DNA of 64,000 nt from Owenia fusiformis (taxonomy: Eukaryota > Annelida > Polychaeta > Sabellida > Oweniidae). Each line of letters begins with the position of its first letter. Position 1 is the first letter of the stretch. Of the stretch, positions 47,794-57,898 are shown piece by piece. The stretch lies in contig CAIIXF020000006.1 of the NCBI GenBank assembly GCA_903813345.2, positions 15,192,348-15,256,347 of the forward strand, read 5' to 3'. Under the pieces are notes generated by a model. It made no database searches. It had not been told where the DNA came from and was given only the letters and a program-made list of their open reading frames with translations. The position numbers were made by a program, and so were the translations under genes.

Positions 47794-49607
47794 TTGATGT
47801 AATTATTGATATGATGTGTAGAGATATGTTGCTGAGAACTGAATTTCAAGTTTAATTGACCCCATTTTATATCATTGATAATCTAGAAGTTTGGATCAGT
47901 AAAAGATTTAAGAAAACATGACATATGAACTTATCTGTTATCTCCATAAAACAATTGTGTCAGTCCCTAGATTATCAACAACTGATTTGATGTTATTAGA
48001 TTCATTAGAAGGAAGAATTAGTGATAATAAGTAGCAAATAGATTAGTACAAGTTTTAAAATATATCAGGGTAATTAACAGTGGGTTTGATGCTACATTCT
48101 GTAAACAATGGCTTATCTTAATCTCAATCATCACAGGTAGGGATCAAATCCCCCGCTTTGTGTAGATACTGCTATTAATAATACAGGCTTTTGCACATTC
48201 GAGTAGAAATACCGCACATTCGAGTAGAAATCACTTACAGGTAGGTCATAAAACTGCATCTAAATCACAATTTACAATAATTATCCTGTCTGTTTATGTT
48301 ATATTAAATTGAATCACATATTTACTTACCCTTTTCACAAATGGTCGACATTAGCTTATCTCAAGTTTCTTCATAAATGGGCGCACAGTTGGGAATAATC
48401 TTTAAAAAATCTCTTGTGGCCAGCTGTTTTGGTAAATCTCTGGTTTGTATTACTTCCCCCGTGTACCACATATAATTGAAATCCTGCCATGAATCCTCAA
48501 GATAATATCCTTGGTTTCGTTCATATAATATTTTTTCCCATTTGACGATCGCGATCAACACAGTTTGACAAGATATTCCACATTTAATTTGTAACAGTTC
48601 CACAGTACATGTATTGATATCACACTTTATCAGAGTTCATTTGCTGGCATATGTTAAAGTACAACTTTATTGTAACAGTTTGCAATATGCAGACAGGGAA
48701 ACCTTGTAATGATACCTTTTTGATTCTTAAGCCAGACTATTATGAAGGGTAAAAGATGGTCAGTAGAAGAAAATCTGTAAAATGAAAATGGTATAAATTT
48801 AAACGAAAGAGACTAAAACAAGACAAAAAAAAAGAGGTCCTACTTTGGTTGACAAGAGAAAACCAGTGAACATGGTCAACAACTGAACAAAATGACCTAT
48901 GGAGGTGTTCAGTGGTTTACACCATTCCAATGAAACCTAGCCTTGTTCAAAGTCTGTATTACTTTTTAATATACAATGTATCTTGATCTTTAGTCATAAT
49001 CATATATGTAATCAAGATCAAGTTAAGTAAATAAGACCGACTTGGAGCAAGGTTAAGGTTGAAATATCCTTACTCATGATCATTATTTATGTCTTGTTGG
49101 AATGACTGAAAGGGAGTTCTATTAAAAAGCTGTTTGTTTTTTCAATGGTATAGATCAGAACCATATTTGGATGAAATTCTTTAATTTGCACACATAATCA
49201 TAACAGTAAATGGGAAAATACAATGTAGTTGGAATTATTTCCTGCAGCTGTCATGTGATTAGGTAGTTGTTATTTGGCTCAGGAACATAAATGAGGTGAT
49301 GTTTTTGCACTCTAACCAATCAAGACAGCAGATATTTTGATTTTCCTGGACTTTTTGTTGAGATTTTTACGACACGAAGGTGAGATGTTCCGCTTCATTT
49401 TACTCCCTGGATTTTACTGCAATTCTTTGAAAATCGATGGGGTGCGATTTGAGAAATGCTAATCTGAACTTTGGCAATTTAACATAGATCTGAATGGAAG
49501 AAAAGTAAGGAGAGGTCTACCAAACATACTTAAACCGAAATACAAATAATGTGCATAGTCCAAAAACGTGAACTGCGGATTTTGACAGAAACTGTAAAGC
49601 CGAAACA
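47794..49607. other. Intergenic DNA with weak ORFs
   Basis: Holds a short direct repeat of GCACATTCGAGTAGAAAT (about 48195-48230) and the minus-strand frame listed separately. Otherwise nothing recognised. Confidence 0.35.
48361..48603 (-). CDS. Possible exon or ORF, unidentified
   Basis: Open frame of about 80 codons (open a little further upstream to near 48640) ending in TGA. Composition is protein-like with Trp, Cys and Tyr, for example YYLEDSWQDFNYMWYTGE. No good ATG or acceptor was found, no domain recognised, and it may be a terminal exon or chance. Confidence 0.2.
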   Translation of the reverse strand: MELLQIKCGISCQTVLIAIVKWEKILYERNQGYYLEDSWQDFNYMWYTGEVIQTRDLPKQLATRDFLKIIPNCAPIYEET

Positions 49608-49799
49608 ATGCTGGTTTATCTCGTATATATTGTCGCGTTCCAGACTTTCGCTGATAGTCTGGAAGCGATGAGTAATTTTCTACCTTATACTTCTTGGTGG
49701 GCCTGGTCCTGGTTTGGTGGACTGGATGAAACGACAGTCACAAATGGCTTCAAATTTAATACATATATTTTAACACACACTAACTATACAAGAAAATAA
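49608..49799 (+). CDS. Possible signal-peptide exon, unidentified
   Basis: Frame starting MLVYLVYIVAFQTFADS, a hydrophobic leader followed by a likely cleavage region, then a Trp-rich stretch (SWWAWSWFGG). It ends after 63 codons or may splice before the end; no clear donor or partner exon was found. It lies just before a large minisatellite. Confidence 0.2.
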   Translation: MLVYLVYIVAFQTFADSLEAMSNFLPYTSWWAWSWFGGLDETTVTNGFKFNTYILTHTNYTRK

Positions 49800-49829
49800 C
49801 ACAGTTTAATGTTCATAGCTTAAAATGTC

Positions 49830-51420
49830 ACTTTAAAATTCTCTTTATAAGCTTGGCAGTGGCCCTTTCTGCTTTCTTACTGCTCTTAAGCTCTTTGCTC
49901 GGCTCCTCTGCCTCTTTGTTCAGCTACTATGGCTCCTGTGGCTCTTTAGCTTTTTGTTCGACTCTTCTGGCTCCTTAGCTCTTTGCCCGGCTCTTCTGGC
50001 TCTTTAGCCTGGCTTAGCTCCTTTGGCTCTTTATGGCTCCTATGGCCCATAAACTTGGCTCAGCTCCTATGGCTCGTTAGCTCTTTCCTGGCTCCTCTGG
50101 CTCTTGAGCTTGGCTCCTCTGGCTCCTGAACGTGGCCCCTCTGGCTCTTCATTCAGCTCTTTGGCTCTTAAGCCTGGCTCCTCTGGCTCTTGAGCTTGGC
50201 TCCTCTGGCTCCTGAACTTGGCTCCTCTGGCTCTTTGTTCAGCTCTTTGGCTCTTTAGCCTAGCTCCTCTGGCTCTTGAACTTGGCTCCTTCGGCTCCTC
50301 GTTCAGCTCCTTGGCTCTTTAGCCTGGCTCTCTGGCTCTTGAGCTTAGCTCCTCTGGCTCCTGAACTTAGCTCTTCTGGCTCTTCCTTCAGCTCTTTGGC
50401 TCTTTAGCCTGACTCCTCTGGCTCTTAAGCTTGGCTCCTTTAGCTCCTGAACTTGGTTCCTCTGGCTCCTCGTTCAGCTCTTTGGCTCTTTTAGCATGGC
50501 TCCTCTGCCCTTGAGCTTGGCTACTCTGGCTCCTGAACTTGGCTCCTCTGGCTCTTTGTTCAGCTCTATGGCTCTTTAGCCTGGCTCCTCTGGTTCCTGA
50601 ACATGGCTCTTCTGGCTCTTCGTTCAGCTCTTTGGCTCTTTAGCCTGGCTCCTCTGGCTCCTGAACGTGGCTCCTGAACGTGGCTCCTCTGGCTCTTCGT
50701 TCAGCTCTTTGGCTCTTTAGCCTGACTCCTCTGGCTCCTGAACGTGGCTCCTCTGGCTCTTCGTTCAGCTTCTTGGTTCTTTAGCTTGGCTCCTCTGGCT
50801 CTTGAACTTGGCTCGTCTGGCTCTTCGTTCAGCTCTTTGGCTCTTTAGCCTGGCTCCTCTGGCTCTTGAACTTGGCTCCTCTTGCTCTTTGTTCAGCTCT
50901 TTGGCTCTTTAGCCTGGCTCCTCTGGCTCTTGAGCTTGGCTCCTTTGGCTCCTGAACGTGGCTCCTCTGGCTCTTGAACTTGGCTCCTCTTCTTACTGGG
51001 AAGGCTCCTAGCTGCTCGTTGCTCTAGTAGTCTTCCTGGAACTATTTATCGTCAGTGGTGAAACCGAACTGACAAAATAGTTTACCGTGACTCTTTACTT
51101 GTCTCTTCTGGCTCTTTAGCCTTGCTCTGCCTCTATGGCTCTTGAGTTTTCTGGGGAGGCTCCTCACTGCTCGATGCGATGGAAGTCTTCCTGGAACTAT
51201 CTCTGTCAGTGGTGAAACCAACTGACAAAATAGTTCACTGTGACTCTTTACTTGACTCTTCTGGCTCCTGAACTTGGCTCCTCTGGCTCTTTAGCCTTGC
51301 TCTGCCTCTATGGCTCTTGAGTTTTCTGGGGAGGCTCCTCACTGCTCGATGCGATGGAAGTCTTCCTGGAACTATCTCTGTCATTGGTGAGACCGAACTG
51401 ACAAAATAGTTCACTGTGTT
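49830..51420. repeat. GGCTCCTCT minisatellite with a compound 3' part
   Basis: Built from about 21-base modules such as TTGGCTCCTCTGGCTC and GTTCAGCTCTTTGGCTCTTTAG, arranged in blocks of about 64-87 bases. From about 51000, three longer units of about 165 bases add CACTGCTCGATGCGATGGAAG and CTGACAAAATAGTTCACTG. The bottom strand would read as Glu/Pro/Ser repeats, but no long open frame survives. Confidence 0.9.
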
Positions 51421-51648
51421 GGGAAGTTCTCAATTTCACCTAACGATAATGCAAGGTTGCTTCCAGGTTGTTCCTTGCTGCTTCCCCTAGGAAAGCACTG
51501 AACTGTGAAAAATTCTTGACAACACTTTAGGCAATCAATGACACAGTGTTGCTTTGCATTAAATCCGACAAATATCTCACTTTAGAAAGTCTGGGACACA
51601 AAATGGCGACACACGATAAATCTTAATACCCGTTGAATTATAACTACA

Positions 51649-51762
51649 GTCAGTCAGAGGCATCCCAGTAGCATGCTGGCCATAAAATTACAAATTCTGG
51701 TTCTCATGAAATTAAAAATTATAGTCAGTTAGAGGCATCTAGTAGCATGCTGGCCATAAAAT
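51649..51762. repeat. Direct duplication of about 45 bases
   Basis: Two copies of CAGTTAGAGGCATC..AGTAGCATGCTGGCC, starting near 51650 and 51725. Confidence 0.7.
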
Positions 51763-52265
51763 CAAATTACAAAAAGGAAAAATCTCACCCGAATAATGCT
51801 TCTTTCTCTAAGTTGCCAAAAATTCAGGTTTTCTCTGTTGTTTCTCCTTCAAGAACTTCCTGGTGCGTCTTCCCGTTTTATCATTCGTTATTAATCCCGA
51901 ATCCTTGGCAGATGGCTACTCTAAAGTGTGATAAATGTGGATTTTCTTCCAACCTTTAATTCACGCTGCTTCCTTCAAGATGGTGACCTTCGTTCTCCTC
52001 AGGTGATGGCATGAGTCATAGGCACAGGTGAACACATTTTGAAATCAGGGGCACTGCATTGCAGCAATTGAGGGGAATCCCCTTCCTGTCTTGGAATACC
52101 CACTTGTGAGCAGGGGTTTCCCTATCCCTTGCATAAATGGACTAATAAACATAAAACTGCACCAGTGGGAAAATTAAAAAGGATAAACACAAAAAATGAA
52201 ATTTTCCCACAATATTCTCAAACGTTTAGTTATTTAAACAGTAAAAAAAACAATCAAATTTTACG

Positions 52266-52565
52266 TTGGGCAAGGTGTGGGGATATGAAAGTGACCGAAA
52301 ATCCAGGAAAAACATACTTAACTGGAACAGTGGATGTAAGGGGGTAATTTGTGTGCTGACATATATAAGTACCCTTAAAAACATAGATGATATGATACAC
52401 ATTCCGCTAACTGAATATACTATAACGAAAACCCTTAGGTTGGAAGACTTACAAGACAGAGCATCCGTTTTCGAAAATGCTGTTGATTATCTACTTGAAG
52501 GAGCGGTAACCTGTACTGAAAACAGCAGTCAAAACGCAAATGTGGGATTTGATCCCTACCTGTGA
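52266..52565 (+). CDS. Open frame, possibly a former exon, unidentified
   Basis: About 99 codons with a protein-like segment (RLEDLQDRASVFENAVDYL) and a Cys/Asn-containing end. No splice signals or domain assigned. A GGGATTTGATCCCTACCTGTGAT sequence at its end is found inverted near 48135, so at least the 3' part is repetitive. Confidence 0.2.
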   Translation: MGKVWGYESDRKSRKNILNWNSGCKGVICVLTYISTLKNIDDMIHIPLTEYTITKTLRLEDLQDRASVFENAVDYLLEGAVTCTENSSQNANVGFDPYL

Positions 52566-52704
52566 TCATATTAATCAAAGCTTTTTAGAATCAGATATTG
52601 GCTTAAGACTTTCACACCTCAGAAAAGTAATGGAATATACAGTGTCACCAATACACCATATTCCTTGTTCACTGGTGAATTTTTATAATTTGCCCCAAAA
52701 TTGT

Positions 52705-52905
52705 GTTCCTTGTTCCCTGTTCACAGGTTTTCCCTACAGAGAGGGTCGATTAACATGCAAGTCAATGGAAAAATATTTGGTTCTTCTGAAAAGCATTCCC
52801 TGTTCACAGGTTTTCCCTACAGAGAGGGTTGGTTAGCATGTAAGTCAATGGAAAAATATTTGGTTCTTTTGAAAAGCGTTCCTTGTTCATAGGTTTTCCC
52901 TACAG
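52705..52905. repeat. Minisatellite, ~2.5 units of ~93 bp
   Basis: Units contain CCCTGTTCACAGGTTTTCCC, TACAGAGAGGGT and ATTTGGTTCTTCTGAAAAG. It lies about 120 bases upstream of the gene B start, so any remaining promoter would be next to it. Confidence 0.85.
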
Positions 52906-53759
52906 AGAGATATTCCATCGGACAGGTTCTACTGTATTACACTTACATGTGACATTCACGCATAAGCTTATATCTAGGACTACATGTTTTAGTTTGTACT
53001 TTAAGTCTACATGTTCTTTGGTTCATAATGGCAGATAAAATAGATGATGCTAGTAGAATATTTGATGACATTTTTACCATTAAAGGAACACCAACAGTAA
53101 ACAAAGATGATCTGGGGGTACCATTTCCTGTTCATAATGTAGATGGATTCATTTATCCACAGTTTATAAAGCCAACAATACATGATCACATGAAAGATTT
53201 GGAAGTAAGAGATGATGATATTTGGTTTTTCTCATATCCAAGGTCAGGTAAGACTATAAACCATGGAGTAGCAAATCCCAAAGAACAAATTATTCATGAA
53301 TCTGAAGAATGTCATACCATATAATCATATTTCAGTTTAAGTATTACATAGCCATTCTTTAATCGATGTAATCGTGATGTTTTTTGTATAGCCAAGATTA
53401 GTCTGAACTGTGAAAGACTATAGGGCTAAATTACATTGGGGACCATCTCAAAAGGAGTAGAAAATGAAAGAAACTAAGACTTAAGAATATTGACTTATGG
53501 ATATAAAACTGATATCAAAGGAGATCAAAAATACTGACCTAGATATTGCTGATATAATACTAACAGTGCTGAAGTAAACCTTCGAGGTGAGAGAATAAGA
53601 AGTTAGCACGATAAAAATCACTTTGTATCTAACATACTGATTCTGTACCTTCAAAACCAAATGAATGAATAAATTCTACTTATCAAGTATATATACGAAG
53701 TGCTGAAAATGATCTTATGTGATATGAGGCATAAGGTAGTTTTTGTGTTGAGAATTATT

Positions 53760-53982
53760 TCCTTTGACCAGCCAGATCATGTCAATAACCGGTAAATTTT
53801 GCCTTCCTAAACTTGTAATGACCCGAGGGCGCCCCAGGGGAATGACTAACTTATGAGCATAGTGTAACAAGCCAGATAAAAAAATTGAAAGAAAGTGTGC
53901 TAAATTCAATGCCCCGTGTGGGAATCAAACCTAGGACCCTTGGACCCAAAGTCTGATGCTCTACCGACTGAGCTATAAAGGC
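53760..53982 (-). mobile_element. tRNA-derived SINE
   Basis: On the minus strand the head has a perfect A-box (TAGCTCAGTCGG, 53964-53975) and a B-box with one change (GGTTTGATTCC, 53921-53931). Acceptor ends do not pair, so it is not a working tRNA. An unrelated body with CATTCCCCTGGGGCGCCCTC follows, ending near 53760. It lies in intron 1 of gene B. Confidence 0.75.
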
Positions 53983-54574
53983 TTAAGCCACTATAGCTGG
54001 GCCGTAGTAGCAACTTGCTATCAAGGGTCATTACACTTTCGTTTGATAGGATAATAAATAGTACCGAGGGTATTGTGCTCCTTCATACAACTACATGTAC
54101 TCTTTACATTGACATGGCTTTTTACAATGTCACAAGGTGACACAAGGTTTCTTTCTATATTGATGTTGAACAAAAATAATTTAAAATGGGAATCCTATCA
54201 ACAGAGGATTTGACAGACAGAGGTTTTAAAACGTGCCACTATTTTGGGCTGACTGAGAGACAGATGGACAAATCAATGTTAACTAAAATGGCCAAAAATA
54301 AAAAAGACGGATATAATCTTTTGCCAATATTTTGTAACAAATTATTTCATACAACTACTCTTTACAGTGACATGGCTTTTTACAATGCAGGCAATTATTT
54401 GTAAAGCTAGGAAATGAGCCAAAAGTGAATTTCGCGAGACAAAAATGGCGACCATTTTGAAAGTAGGCGAGCTTTTGAACCAGGAGTCATAGGGGAGTTT
54501 TCTATATTGATGTTGAACAAAGATAACCTAGAACAGGAATCTTATTGACAGAGGTTTTTTAAACGGGCCAATTG

Positions 54575-54630
54575 TTGACAGACAGACAGACGGATGGACA
54601 GACGGACAGACTGAGAGACAGACGGACAAG
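54575..54630. repeat. (GACA/GACG)n microsatellite
   Basis: Imperfect GACAGACAGACGGATGGACAG-type run in intron 1 of gene B; probably the tail of an AATGGCGACC-type repeat family. Confidence 0.7.
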
Positions 54631-56603
54631 TGAGTGATTGCAATATGAGCCAATAAAAAGTAAAAGACAATGAATTTTCATAGTTAATGTTGTACTATAT
54701 AGGTAATCACTGGACTTGGAATATTGTATACAGGTTAACCCATGATTTACAAGAGCCTCCTGAGGGTATGGAGGAGTTTTGTATGCCTGAGATAGTTACA
54801 CATGATGTCATAAGTTCTGTGCCTTCTCCAAGAGTTATCAGAACACACCAGCTACCAAGTTCAATTCCACAGACAGTATGAAGGTAAGCAAACTAAATAC
54901 ATACATGATTAGATTATATGACATGGCATTCGTTAATGAAAATCTCATTCTTATGTTGGCTTAAATTATAACTAACTGAGTTATTTAAATTCTTTCTTCA
55001 AGGAAATTTATTTTATTTGATGAAAGTGGTAGTTATGAATCACAACTACATTCTATTAATACTAAATTACTATTAATTTTATGGAGGCCCTGTTTTGACC
55101 ATTAAGAAGCCTATTTCAGTTACTGGAACATAGAGCTATAATATAGAGTAACATAAAACTGACTGCTATATTATTTAATGTTCCAGTAAAAAATGTAAGG
55201 CAATCAACATTGTGCGTCACCCGAAGGATGAAGCATACAGTTTCTTTAAACACCAATCAACTTTACTCGCTTATGGCTATAATGGCACGTGGGAAGGGTA
55301 CTTTACCTGCCTATGTGGCTGAAAGGAGAAGGTAAAGATGATAAAATGCAAGAGTATTAGGTGGTTGTTTGTGGTAACATTTCTGAATAAGAATTATACA
55401 TGTAGCTGTTCAAACATGATAAATATCCTCTGGACATTTGGCAACGAATATTCTTACACTTTTAGTACCATGGGATAATTGGTTCAAGCATGTACAAGAA
55501 TACAAGAAACTAGCTGAAAGTGTTGACATGCTATTCCTCACTTATGAAGAAACAAGAAAGGTCAGTAAACAAAAGTTATGTTCAGCAATTTCAAAATATA
55601 TACTTTTGATAAAAAAGACAAAAACAAATGTAAAGTAATATATTCAAAGGGGAAACAGAAAATAACTTCCTATTAAGGTCACATTTTAAACTCCCTTTTT
55701 GCCTAAATAACTATAAGACATCTCTACATTTTAAATCTTCAATACCTTTCATATTTAATTTGATCTTTTTAAGAGAAACAAATGGTATTTTTGTATCCTA
55801 TAATTAACATCCAATTCACAATTGGATACACTAGGAACCATAAAGAAGATAGCTGAGTACATAGGTGTGAGTTGGAGTGAAGAAGATTACCAGCGTATGG
55901 TTGATGAAACACATATTGATGTCATACAATCAAGAAATCATGAATATGATAGATATTCAAGAGATGGACGAGGAGCAGATATGATGTTCAGAAAAGGTAG
56001 GAACAGGGACTGAGACTGTCGACTGAAACTGTCAGGTTTAATGTTCATTATACCTTTTGACTCATCACTTTAACACTATCATGAATGTACTTTTAAAGCT
56101 TCTAGATTGAAGTCTGTAATAGTATTGAAGACAGAAACGGCTTGATCATACTGGTAAGTGAATTTACCCTATCGCCCAATCATTTTTTCGAGTTGCCAGA
56201 GAATTTCATGAAAAAGTAGGATGTGCATTTATTAGGGTATGTGTGTCTCTATTAGAGAGAATACGGTAAATGAAATACTTTGTAACATTTTTTGAGGATT
56301 TGGGAGTTGAAATTAGTCATATCTTTAAGTGTTTGATTCAGACAAGTTTCCAAGAACTAAAGCAAATTCATTTTGATATGAGAGATCAGAATTCCAATTC
56401 TTAAATTCTGATTTATCAATTTCACCTGATTCATTTAAAAAAACTAAAACCTCACCATAGAGTAATGTGTATTGTATTTTTCAGGGCAAGTAGGAGCATG
56501 GAAGCAACATTTTACTGTAGCAAAGAGTGAGCTGTTTAATAAAGTCTACAAAGAACATATGAAGGGAATGCCATTTGTCTATGATGACTTGCTAGACACA
56601 TAG

Positions 56604-57057
56604 GCAGTCTTTCACTTTCAGTGTTTCACTTATTAAGCCTATAAAAACAACATTGATAGTTTAAAGACTATAAAATAGATAAAGGCGATTTTTTACAGGA
56701 AGCGATAACTTTACATGGCAAGAAATTTCACATGTATACAGTACATGTAAATGACACTTATGACATTGATGGTAAACAGATGTGATATCAGCAATAACAT
56801 TTGAGTACACAAGGAAAATAAAATTCATGATTCTGTTAAGTTTATCATCTAAAGTCAATGTAGAATGTAGATTGATTGAGAAATCCAAGCAAAGACAACT
56901 GATACAAAGACTCATCTATTTTTCTATTTGTGTTAGGAATTTGAATGTTAGAAATAAAATATATACTCCATAAGAATTCCACATACAACTTGTGCCAAAA
57001 ACTCAGAATAGTGGCCAATACCCCAATACCTCTGTGTGCAGTTTAATGCTCAGACAA
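56604..57057. other. Between gene B and the next MITE
   Basis: Former 3' flank of gene B with an AATAAA at about 56817-56822. No gene seen. Confidence 0.4.
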
Positions 57058-57715
57058 GGCATTAACATGACAAAATGTCATCATCTAGTTGCTCACAATA
57101 TTATGAGTTCAATTTTTTGTCAGATTTGAATGGTTTTGAAAAATGGTCAATTTGAGGCAATTTAAAAAATACCTTTTTGACCTGTTTAACCTTCAGAAGG
57201 TCAAGTGATCAGTTTAAAAATCAGTTTTCAATTTCTGAAAACTTGTAGATGACTTTGAAAAAAAAGTGGTCAATTTGAAGCAAGTTGAAAAAAACCTTTT
57301 TGACCTTGTGAAGGTCATTGAAGGTCGAATCCCATATCTAAAGTGAGATTTAAACTTCTGAGAACTTGTGCAACATATGCCCATTAGCAGCATGTTTTAC
57401 AGTGTATGTTATATCTGAAATTATGAAATAAATTGAATTGAATTGTAGATGATTTTGAAAAAAATTGGCCAAATATGAAGCAAGTTAAAAAACACCTTTT
57501 TGACCTTTTTTGACCTTAAGAATGTCATTGAAGGTCAAATTGAAGGTGAACTTTTGTACATGATTTTGAAAAAGATTGAAGTCAGTCAACAGTATTTGTG
57601 AAGTTACTGGAAGTTGTAAGAATTTGTTACAGACGCCAACCGCCAACTGCCGATCGCCAACCGCCATCACAAAAACAGAGACCATAACAATATGTCATCA
57701 CTTTTTGGTGGTGAC
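57058..57715. mobile_element. Longer ATTAACATG-family MITE
   Basis: Begins CATTAACATGACAAAATGTCA and ends with ATGTCATCACTTTTTGGTGGTGACATAA, as in the copies at 13996 and 17342. Its inside is made of GACCTTTTGAAGGTCATTGAAGGTC-like segments shared with 25273-26700. A GCCAACCGCCAACTGCCGATCGCC-like run precedes the right end. No coding capacity. Confidence 0.6.
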
Positions 57716-57898
57716 ATAATTAAACCATATTGGAGTTGAAAACCTCTCCAATGATATACATGAACAGTGATTTAGGATATTTAAACAGTCAGTCAACAAA
57801 TATTCTCCTCAGAATTTCATGTTTAGAAGATTAAGGTCAAAGATCATTTGTGTCAGATAATGTTACCACTGTATTTCACTGCCTAAGTGTATTTTATA

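Larger units (their letters stand above)
53028..56603 (+). pseudogene. Sulfotransferase B (SULT family), disabled
   Basis: Same six-exon plan as A and C: 53028-53247, 54703-54883, 55187-55331, 55466-55560, 55825-55996, 56485-56603. Three lesions are visible. The Trp codon near the end of exon 2 is TGA (54879-54881). Exon 3 has five extra bases (TTTAC, about 55301-55306) against C, shifting the frame to a stop at once. The acceptor before exon 5 is TG at 55823-55824 where A and C have AG. Motifs otherwise remain: YPRSG-NHW loop, RTHQLP, RHPKD, FRKG and K-x3-T-V-x3-E pieces. A TAG at 56601-56603 matches the end of C. Intron 1 contains a fragment of the ATCCCA element (about 53262) and a SINE. 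Confidence 0.85.

Noticed and set aside
53908-53982. Functional tRNA on the minus strand
   Set aside because: The acceptor ends do not pair and a SINE body follows directly.
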